A stretch of DNA of 15,823 nucleotides from Waddlia sp964635295. GTDB lineage: Bacteria; Chlamydiota; Chlamydiia; Chlamydiales; Waddliaceae. A program made the position numbers and the translations under genes. Positions 1-6,105 of the stretch are shown here, piece by piece. The notes below the pieces were generated by a model. It searched no databases and was not told the DNA's origin. It was given only the letters and a program-made list of their open reading frames with translations. The first letter of the stretch is position 1; every line of letters starts with the position of its first letter. The stretch covers positions 1 to 15,823 of the forward strand of contig CAZWOB010000050.1 in assembly GCA_964635295.1 (NCBI GenBank), written 5' to 3'.

Positions 1-601
1 ATGGGGAATAGCCAATAATTTTTTCGAGCTCTTCGGGCGTAATAGCCCCCTGTCTCGCGATCACCCATCGCGGCTCCCGATAGATCAAAATGGTCGACTC
101 GATCCCTCTAAGACAGTCTCCGCCGTCAAGCACTGGCACAGCATCTCCAAAGTCGTCGATCACATGTTGAGCTGCCGTTGCGGATGGGCGTCCGGACAGA
201 TTCGCGGAAGGCATGACCAATGCTCCAGTTTCTCGCAACACTTGACGGGTTTCAGGGTGTGCCGGAATGCGGACCGCCACTGTCGGCAACCCCGCACGGA
301 CCGAGTCTGGAACTGCTTCTTGATTGGCTTCCAACACAAGAGTCAATGCTCCTGGCCAAAACTTCTGCGCAAGGTTTTCAAAGTGTGGAGGCCGGTTTTT
401 TACGTATGGAATAAGCTGGTCGATCATTCCGACATGGATGATCAAGGGATTGTCTGAAGGTCTCCCTTTCAGGGAAAATACCTTCTTGATGGCTTCAGGG
501 AACTTTAGCGAAGCAGCTAATCCATACACTGTCTCTGTAGGCAAGGCGACAACACCGCCGGAATTGAGCAACTGAACGGCTTGCTTCGAATCAATACGCA
601 T
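1..601 (-). CDS. tsaC: Threonylcarbamoyl-AMP synthase (TsaC/Sua5/YrdC family), 3' end cut by window edge
   Basis: Reading the minus strand from ATG at 601-599 gives 200 uninterrupted residues (MRIDSKQAVQLLNSGGVVAL...) that match the YrdC fold: PTETVYGL at 21-28, KGRPSDNPLI at 45-54, FWPGALT at 81-87, SANLSG at 132-137, and GIESTI then RQGAI near 166-187. The family makes threonylcarbamoyl-AMP from threonine, bicarbonate and ATP for the t6A37 modification of ANN-decoding tRNAs, in the cytoplasm. The frame is still open at base 1, so I cannot tell a short TsaC (about 190 residues) from a longer Sua5 with an extra C-terminal domain. Its start lies inside the end of sufS (11-bp overlap) with no clear Shine-Dalgarno, so it is probably translated by coupling as the last visible gene of the suf operon. 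Confidence 0.9.
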   Translation of the reverse strand, partial: MRIDSKQAVQLLNSGGVVALPTETVYGLAASLKFPEAIKKVFSLKGRPSDNPLIIHVGMIDQLIPYVKNRPPHFENLAQKFWPGALTLVLEANQEAVPDSVRAGLPTVAVRIPAHPETRQVLRETGALVMPSANLSGRPSATAAQHVIDDFGDAVPVLDGGDCLRGIESTILIYREPRWVIARQGAITPEELEKIIGYSP

Positions 602-1817
602 GGAGTTTTTGAATCACTGTCTTTAATGCAGAGACAAAACGATCGACATCTTCCCTGTTATTGTACAGGGCAAATGATGCGCGGGTCGTACCAGTCGTTC
701 CAAACCTTTTCATCAGCGGTTGCGTGCAATGATGACCGGTTCTGACCGCAACCCCTTGAAGGTCCAGGAAAGTGCCCAGATCAAGGTGATGGACCCCCTC
801 GACAAGAAAACTGATGATCGCGCCCTTGTTTTTCGACTGGCCGATCACTTTTAACGCATCGATATCTCTCAACTGTTCTTCGGCATAGACGAGCAATTGA
901 TGCTCCCACTGTTGAACATTCTCCATGCCGATTTGGCTGAGGTAATCAATTGCCGCACCCAAACCGATCACTTCGGCAATCATCGGGGTGCCAGCCTCAA
1001 ACCTTAAAGGGGCATTTTGGTAGGTGGTCTTTTCAAATGCCACTTTGTCGATCATATCTCCGCCCCCTTGATATGGAGGGAGCTGATTGAGAAGGTCCTC
1101 TTTCCCGTACAAAACTCCAATCCCGGTAGGGCCAAAGGCCTTATGAACGGAAAAAGCGTAGAAATCGCAATCAAGCTCCGCGACATTGACGGGAGAATGG
1201 GGGACAGCCTGAGCGCCATCCACCAAAACATGCGCGCCAACCTCATGGGCATCGGCGACAATCGCCTGAATAGGGTTCACTGTTCCCAGCGTATTGGAAA
1301 CATGGGTGACAGCGACCAGCTTCGTTTTCTCGGAAAGAAGACTGCGGAAAGCAGCCAGATCCAGCTCGCCATTGTCCAATACGGGAACAACTTTCAGCGA
1401 TGCCCCGCGGTCTTCACAAGCGATCTGCCAGGGGACGATATTGGAGTGATGTTCCATTTCCGTGATGAGGATTTCATCGCCCGGCCGGATAAAAGCCTTG
1501 CCGTAAGAATACGCGATCATATTGATCGACTCGGTCGTTCCCCTCGTAAAAATCACCTCGTTAGCTGAACGGGCGCCGATGAATGCGCGAGCTTTCTCAC
1601 GCACCTGCTGATAGCTTTCGGTCGCATAAGAAGCCAGCTGGTAGACAGCGCGATGGACAGTTCCGTAGTGGGTAGTGTAAAAGTCGTTGACAGCGTTGAT
1701 GACGCATGCGGGCTTTTGCGCAGTCGCCGCGGAATCCAGATAAACAAGGGGCCTTTCATGCATCTTTTGAGAAAGCATCGGAAAATCATTTCTCAAATGT
1801 GAAAGGTCCTTTGTCAT
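591..1817 (-). CDS. sufS: Cysteine desulfurase SufS
   Basis: The product is 408 residues, close to the 406 of E. coli SufS. It is a PLP enzyme that removes sulfur from L-cysteine, giving alanine and an enzyme persulfide that feeds the SufBCD scaffold. The PLP-binding lysine is K226 in FSVHKAFGPTG, the aspartate that contacts PLP is in LVDGAQA (D200), and the persulfide cysteine is C364 in RTGHHCTQP; both K226 and C364 fall at the E. coli numbers. Small departures from the common motifs are SVHK (usually SGHK or SAHK) and HHCTQP (usually HHCAQP). The start ATG (1817-1815) overlaps the sufD stop as ATGA. No SufE or SufU sulfur-transfer partner is encoded in the visible part of the operon. Assignment to SufS (group II) rather than IscS rests on the RTGHHC motif and the operon. 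Confidence 0.96.
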   Translation of the reverse strand: MTKDLSHLRNDFPMLSQKMHERPLVYLDSAATAQKPACVINAVNDFYTTHYGTVHRAVYQLASYATESYQQVREKARAFIGARSANEVIFTRGTTESINMIAYSYGKAFIRPGDEILITEMEHHSNIVPWQIACEDRGASLKVVPVLDNGELDLAAFRSLLSEKTKLVAVTHVSNTLGTVNPIQAIVADAHEVGAHVLVDGAQAVPHSPVNVAELDCDFYAFSVHKAFGPTGIGVLYGKEDLLNQLPPYQGGGDMIDKVAFEKTTYQNAPLRFEAGTPMIAEVIGLGAAIDYLSQIGMENVQQWEHQLLVYAEEQLRDIDALKVIGQSKNKGAIISFLVEGVHHLDLGTFLDLQGVAVRTGHHCTQPLMKRFGTTGTTRASFALYNNREDVDRFVSALKTVIQKLHAY

Positions 1818-3094
1818 GCCCAGCCCTTAGTCAGTTTTGCGAACGCCCATTCCCTTACGGATGGATCATCCAACAGATCAATGATTTCGAGGATGTATCC
1901 CCTGATCATCATTTTCTGCGCCATCTCTTTAGAGTAGCCTCGAGAGTTAAGATAGAACATCTGCTCCTTGTCCAACTGTCCCACAGTAGCGCCGTGCGAC
2001 GCTTTAACATCGTCGGCAAAAATTTCCAGGTTCGGCTTGCTGAATGCATTCGCCCTTTCAGATAGGAGTAAATTATTGTTCAACTGGAAAGCGTCCGTTT
2101 TTTGGGCCGCCTGCCTCACATAGATCTTCCCTTCGAAGCTGCTGCGGCTGACATCGTCTAACACCCCTTTGAAAAGCTGGTTAGAACGGCAATGAGGGGC
2201 CTGGTGATCGATCAGGATATTGGTGTGGGCCTCAGAAGCATCTTGAAGCATCCAAAGACCTGAAAGATTGACCTCCCCATTTTCACCCGTCAAAACAGCT
2301 TTGTAATCGCTGCGAACGGTTTCAGATCCATTTGTCAAGTTGACGGCGGAGAACCGGCTGTCCCTTTTCAAGGTCGCCCGCACAGACTCCAGCTGCCAAT
2401 GATGTTCCGGCATCTGGTGATTCAGCTGATACAGCGACACCTGAGCGTTTTCATCGAGGGAAATATCGAATGAAGCATTGCAGACCGAGCCGCCATTCAG
2501 GAAACAGGGAGTAGAAACCAATGTGAGCTGCGAATGTTTACCGGCGAATAATTGCAGCCGCGGTTGAGAAATCGCAGGTGTTTCCGTTCGGTAAACGGAT
2601 AATATCTGCACAGGTTTTTCGATCACTGCCTTTGGAGGGAGATAAAGAAAAGCGCCGTCAATACCCAGAGCAGAGTTCAATAGCGCGAAAGGGTCGGACT
2701 CCTCTTTGAGCGCTTTCGTCCACGAGTGGTTGAGAAAGCCCCCATAAGACCTTGTCGCTTTGTCCAGATGTGAAACGACAAGACGGTCATCCAATTCTTC
2801 GATCGATGAAAGCTCAAGGTCCAACCGCCCATTCGTAAAGACCAGGCACCGCTGCTCAAACCCAGGAATGATCAATGGCTCCACTTCTTCACGCGAAAAT
2901 GATACGGACAGCGCTGGCGCAATCGGTTTTTCATATAGCTTGCGCAATTTGATCGAACGCCACACTTCTTGATTCTTCTGAGGAAGCCCAACGGTTTGAA
3001 ATTGGTCCCAGGCTTTCTGACGGATCACCTTCAGGGCATTGTCATCTGACAGACCTTGGTAATGCTGTTCAAGCTGCTCTTGAAATGAGCTCAT
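1814..3094 (-). CDS. sufD: Fe-S cluster assembly scaffold subunit SufD
   Basis: The product is 426 residues, the usual SufD length (E. coli 423). SufD pairs with SufB, and the SufBC2D complex builds Fe-S clusters under oxidative stress or iron limitation. The C-terminal beta-helix/core region is the recognisable part: SRSSFEGKIYVRQAAQKTDA, then LNNNLLLSERANAFSKPNLE, ASHGATVGQLD and the helical end MFYLNSRGYSKEMAQ. The interface histidine (H360 in E. coli) is present as H367. The nearby cysteine usually seen in the VKCSHGAT motif is replaced by alanine (A365). The N-terminal 100 residues are the family's variable helical region. The start shares one base with the sufC stop (TGATG), and the stop overlaps the sufS start, so translation is probably coupled. 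Confidence 0.95.
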   Translation of the reverse strand: MSSFQEQLEQHYQGLSDDNALKVIRQKAWDQFQTVGLPQKNQEVWRSIKLRKLYEKPIAPALSVSFSREEVEPLIIPGFEQRCLVFTNGRLDLELSSIEELDDRLVVSHLDKATRSYGGFLNHSWTKALKEESDPFALLNSALGIDGAFLYLPPKAVIEKPVQILSVYRTETPAISQPRLQLFAGKHSQLTLVSTPCFLNGGSVCNASFDISLDENAQVSLYQLNHQMPEHHWQLESVRATLKRDSRFSAVNLTNGSETVRSDYKAVLTGENGEVNLSGLWMLQDASEAHTNILIDHQAPHCRSNQLFKGVLDDVSRSSFEGKIYVRQAAQKTDAFQLNNNLLLSERANAFSKPNLEIFADDVKASHGATVGQLDKEQMFYLNSRGYSKEMAQKMMIRGYILEIIDLLDDPSVREWAFAKLTKGWA

Positions 3095-3858
3095 CAGGCC
3101 ATCTCCTCTTGCTTGTCTTTGATCAACCAGTCATACCCTTGGCTTTCGAGCTTCAAAGCCAGCTCCGGCCCGCCTGATTCAATGATTTTCCCTTCAACCA
3201 TCACATGAACTTTATGGGGGCGGATATGGTCAAGCAAGCGTTGGTAGTGGGTGATCAAGATCAGGCCCATTTCATCATTCATCAAATGGTTCACCCCACC
3301 CGCGACCGTACGCATCGCATCGATATCGAGGCCTGAATCCGTTTCATCCAAAATAGCAAGCGCAGGATTGACGACAGCCATCTGCAGGATCTCATTCCGT
3401 TTTTTCTCCCCGCCTGAAAACCCTTCATTAAGGTTGCGGTTCTTGAATTCAGGACGGATCTCCATCATTTTCATTTTTTCATCGAGAGTTTTCTCAAACG
3501 CTTCCAACCCGATCTCAGGCTCGCCCGACGCTTTTCTGATCGCGTTGTAGGAGGAGTGGAGGAACTGCATATTGCTGACGCCCGGGATCTCGACAGGGTA
3601 TTGAAAGCTCATGAACAGCCCCAGATGCGCTCTTTCGTCTGGCTCCATTTCGAGGAGGTTCTGCCCTTTGAACCACACCTCTCCACCCGTCACCTCATAT
3701 GATGGATGCCCTGCGAGGACTTTCGCGAGTGTAGACTTCCCGGCGCCGTTCGGGCCCATAATGGCGTGGATTTCTCCCGGTTTGACTTCGAGGTCGACTC
3801 CTTTGAGCAAAGGGTTTCCATCGACGGAAGCTGATAGATTTTTAATTTTTAATAACAT
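3094..3858 (-). CDS. sufC: Fe-S cluster assembly ATPase SufC
   Basis: The product is 254 residues, a soluble ABC-type ATPase that binds SufB and SufD and drives cluster assembly. All ABC motifs are present: Walker A GPNGAGKS at 35-42, Q-loop around Q86 (MSFQYP), the SufC-type signature FSGGEKKRNE at 147-156, Walker B LAILDETDSGLD at 167-178, and the H-loop histidine H203 (LITHYQ). The signature and the D-loop sequence DETDSGLDIDA are typical of SufC rather than of transporter ATPases, and no membrane partner is nearby. The gene starts 5 bp after the sufB stop and ends in a 1-bp overlap with sufD. Confidence 0.97.
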   Translation of the reverse strand: MLLKIKNLSASVDGNPLLKGVDLEVKPGEIHAIMGPNGAGKSTLAKVLAGHPSYEVTGGEVWFKGQNLLEMEPDERAHLGLFMSFQYPVEIPGVSNMQFLHSSYNAIRKASGEPEIGLEAFEKTLDEKMKMMEIRPEFKNRNLNEGFSGGEKKRNEILQMAVVNPALAILDETDSGLDIDAMRTVAGGVNHLMNDEMGLILITHYQRLLDHIRPHKVHVMVEGKIIESGGPELALKLESQGYDWLIKDKQEEMA

Positions 3859-3863
3859 TTCGA

Positions 3864-4985
3864 TTAACCTACTGAATTTTCAAGTTTAAGGGCCAGCAGC
3901 TGTTTGGCCTCTGTTGCGAACTCCAGGGGAAGCTCTTGAATGACCTCTTTGCAAAACCCGTTGACGATCATATTGATCGCGTCTTCTTGCGAGATCCCTC
4001 TGGAGAGAAAATAAAAAATCTGCTCCTCGTTCATCTTCGACGTCGACGCTTCATGCTCAACTTCGCTTTTCGAATTTCCCACATCGATGTAAGGAAACGT
4101 GTTCGCGGAGCATTGGTCGCCGACGAGCATGGAGTCGCATTGCGTGTAATTGCGCGCTCCCTCTGCCTTCGGGGTCACTTTGACCAGTCCGCGATAGGTG
4201 TTGTGCGACTGATCTGCGGAAATCCCCTTCGAGATGATCGTCGAGCGGGTATTTTTTCCCATGTGGATCATTTTTGTTCCCGTGTCCGCCTGCATTTTCC
4301 CGTTTGTCAATGCAACTGAATAGAACTCACCGATGGAATCATCCCCTTGAAGGAGGCAGCTTGGGTATTTCCATGTGATCGCCGCCCCCACTTCAACCTG
4401 TGTCCACGAGATCTTTGAACGCTTTCCAGCGCATCTGCCCCGTTTTGTGACAAAATTATAAACGCCACCGGCCCCGGTCTTCGGATCTCCGGCATACCAG
4501 TTCTGCACTGTCGAGTACTTGATCTCAGCGTCATCGAGCGCGATCAGTTCGACCACAGCCGCGTGAAGCTGATTGGTATCGTAAGCGGGCGCCGTGCATC
4601 CTTCGAGGTAACTGACGGACGACCTTTCTTCTGCGATGATCAGCGTCCTTTCAAACTGCCCCGATTCTTTGTCATTGATGCGGAAATAGGTCGACAGCTC
4701 CATCGGGCATTTCACTCCCTTGGGCACATACACGAACGAACCGTCGGAAAAAACGGCCGAATTGAGAGCCGCGAAAAAATTGTCGCCGATTGGAACAACG
4801 CTTCCCAAATATTTTTCTACCAGTTCGGGATATTGATGGACGGCCTCCGAAATAGAGCATAAGACGACTCCGGCCTCTTCAAGTTTCTTCTTGAACGTCG
4901 TTCCAATGGAGACGGAATCAAAGACCATATCGACGGCAACATTGGTCAGTCTTTTCTGTTCGTCCAAGGGGATGCCCAGTTTTTC
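3864..4985 (-). CDS. sufB: Fe-S cluster scaffold subunit SufB, 5' end lost in assembly gap
   Basis: From the gap edge to the stop there are 373 readable residues (EKLGIPLDEQKRL... to ...LENSVG), collinear with SufB. Hallmarks are YVPKGVKCPMELSTYFRI, SYLEGCTAP, VEVGAAITWKYPSC, MLVGDQCSANTFPYIDVGNS and SKMNEEQIFYFLSRG. The cysteine matching E. coli C405 is encoded at 4112-4110, and the histidine/glutamate pair matching H433-E434 at 4055-4050, so the cluster-building residues are intact. Measured from the conserved cysteine, the C-terminus is about 10 residues shorter than in E. coli (495 aa), which suggests that roughly 110 N-terminal residues (about 330 bp) are missing. The 100-N run is too short for that, so its length is probably a placeholder. 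SufB is the first gene of the operon and the scaffold on which clusters form. Confidence 0.95.
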   Translation of the reverse strand, partial: EKLGIPLDEQKRLTNVAVDMVFDSVSIGTTFKKKLEEAGVVLCSISEAVHQYPELVEKYLGSVVPIGDNFFAALNSAVFSDGSFVYVPKGVKCPMELSTYFRINDKESGQFERTLIIAEERSSVSYLEGCTAPAYDTNQLHAAVVELIALDDAEIKYSTVQNWYAGDPKTGAGGVYNFVTKRGRCAGKRSKISWTQVEVGAAITWKYPSCLLQGDDSIGEFYSVALTNGKMQADTGTKMIHMGKNTRSTIISKGISADQSHNTYRGLVKVTPKAEGARNYTQCDSMLVGDQCSANTFPYIDVGNSKSEVEHEASTSKMNEEQIFYFLSRGISQEDAINMIVNGFCKEVIQELPLEFATEAKQLLALKLENSVG

Positions 4986-5085
4986 NNNNNNNNNNNNNNN
5001 NNNNNNNNNNNNNNNNNNNNNNNNNNNNNNNNNNNNNNNNNNNNNNNNNNNNNNNNNNNNNNNNNNNNNNNNNNNNNNNNNNNNN
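4986..5085. other. Assembly gap (100 N)
   Basis: Exactly 100 consecutive Ns, the conventional placeholder for a gap of unknown size. The gap holds the sufB start and N-terminal codons and probably the suf operon promoter. The 60 bases right of it (5086-5145) are AT-rich and look intergenic: they contain no start codon that leads into SufB sequence and no convincing promoter or terminator that I can see. Confidence 0.97.
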
Positions 5086-5145
5086 TAACTCAAACCGATA
5101 AATTTTAATGATATAGTGTAACAAATAAAAAGAATTAGTTCCAAG

Positions 5146-5961
5146 TCAGAAATCCAAAGGGGGATTACGGTGCCGCCAATAGTCTTCGCCGTAATCATAG
5201 GTCAACTGTTCTCCAGCCTCTATATCGCGGAGGGCTATCATCACGCAGTGGCTGAACCCCTTTTCCAAAGCAGAATCAGGTTTGACATTAGGAACATAGT
5301 TGTGATTGATGAAACGGGTCTCGTTTCCGATCCGTTCCGCGTCCACAGTATAATAAGATAAACCAAAGGATAACTTCGGATATCTCATACAATAATTTCC
5401 TTCAATTTTAGAAATAATTTGGCGGATCAAAAGCAGACCGACATATTCGCCGATAAACTCCCCTTTTCGGATAAACCTGTCAGTAAAAAGCCCATACCCC
5501 ATCTGATCACTGATCCATTTGATCGTCGACTCGCAGACGTACCCGCTCTTGATCTTCTCCCGATTTTCTTCAAACAGCCCCCGCATCGAGACACCCATTC
5601 CCCCCTTTTTCACTCGACTGGGACATTTTTTGATGATTTTGCAAAAGTCGGGATAGGAAGTCATCCTAAGGGACGAGGTATATCGTGTTTGAAAAAATGA
5701 TTCGTATTCGGAAACCCCCATTTCCACCACATCTTCCTCTCCCTTTTTAAGGACCTTGAACCTTGCGGGCTTTTTGAGCCCAAGCACTTCAATAATTTCA
5801 TCCCTGCCTAGATAAAGGGCCAGGTCGTCTGCGTTGAATCCCAGGAAATTCTCAGCTTTACGGTGGGAATTATGATGGGCCAGCCTCTCGACAAGCTCGA
5901 TGTTATTGGCAATAACGGCCTGAGTCAAAGGAGTTTCGTCGTATCTATTCCAAAAAAACAT
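5146..5961 (-). CDS. Ankyrin-like/SET-domain protein, probable lysine methyltransferase effector
   Basis: With the start at ATG 5961 the product is 271 residues. Residues about 9-60 resemble one and a half ankyrin repeats (ETPLTQAVIANNIELVERL, then GFNADDLALYLGRDEIIEVL). Residues about 145-262 are a SET domain: GYGLFTDRFIRKGEFIGEYV (155-174), GNETRFINHNYVPNV around 212-226, and the closing IEAGEQLTYDYG (247-258) with the catalytic tyrosine. There is no cysteine-rich post-SET motif. SET enzymes move a methyl group from S-adenosylmethionine to lysine; in Chlamydia the SET protein NUE (CT737) is a secreted histone methyltransferase, so a host target is a reasonable inference. No Sec signal peptide or membrane segment is seen. 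ATG 5961 is preferred because GAGGGG stands 6 nt upstream (5973-5968); the frame also has ATG 5979 and reaches TTG 6072 before a stop. The gene is divergent from greA. Confidence 0.85.
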   Translation of the reverse strand: MFFWNRYDETPLTQAVIANNIELVERLAHHNSHRKAENFLGFNADDLALYLGRDEIIEVLGLKKPARFKVLKKGEEDVVEMGVSEYESFFQTRYTSSLRMTSYPDFCKIIKKCPSRVKKGGMGVSMRGLFEENREKIKSGYVCESTIKWISDQMGYGLFTDRFIRKGEFIGEYVGLLLIRQIISKIEGNYCMRYPKLSFGLSYYTVDAERIGNETRFINHNYVPNVKPDSALEKGFSHCVMIALRDIEAGEQLTYDYGEDYWRHRNPPLDF

Positions 5962-6004
5962 TGCATACCCCTCAAACATCTGATCTTGAAGTTTATTCAG
6001 TATA

Positions 6005-6033
6005 TTGTCAATAAACCCAACAACTTGTATAAT
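6005..6033 (+). promoter_or_regulatory. Probable sigma70-type promoter of greA
   Basis: TTGTCA at 6005-6010 (5 of 6 to the -35 consensus) is separated by exactly 17 bp from TATAAT at 6028-6033 (perfect -10). Transcription would start near 6040, giving a leader of about 65 nt before the greA ATG at 6106. It lies in the divergent spacer between the SET gene and greA. On the opposite strand TATACT (6004-5999) could serve as a -10 for the SET gene, but I find no matching -35. Confidence 0.7.
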
Positions 6034-6105
6034 CCCTGACGCAGGAAATGTTATTTTTCTCACTTCTTGCAAAATCTAATCACTGGATCTAAAGGGTAGG
6101 ACTAC

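Noticed and set aside
164..575. Short plus-strand frames at the left edge
   Set aside because: They are antisense to the TsaC/YrdC reading frame, which shows continuous family motifs from 601 down to the window edge.
1017..1568. 183-codon plus-strand open frame opposite sufS
   Set aside because: It lies wholly antisense to well-conserved SufS coding sequence, has no recognisable domain and its composition (arginine/isoleucine-rich) fits a shadow frame.
5086..5198. Possible sufB start at 5198 reading through the gap
   Set aside because: The residues right of the Ns do not resemble SufB, the frame across Ns of unknown true length has no meaning, and the stretch overlaps the end of the SET gene.
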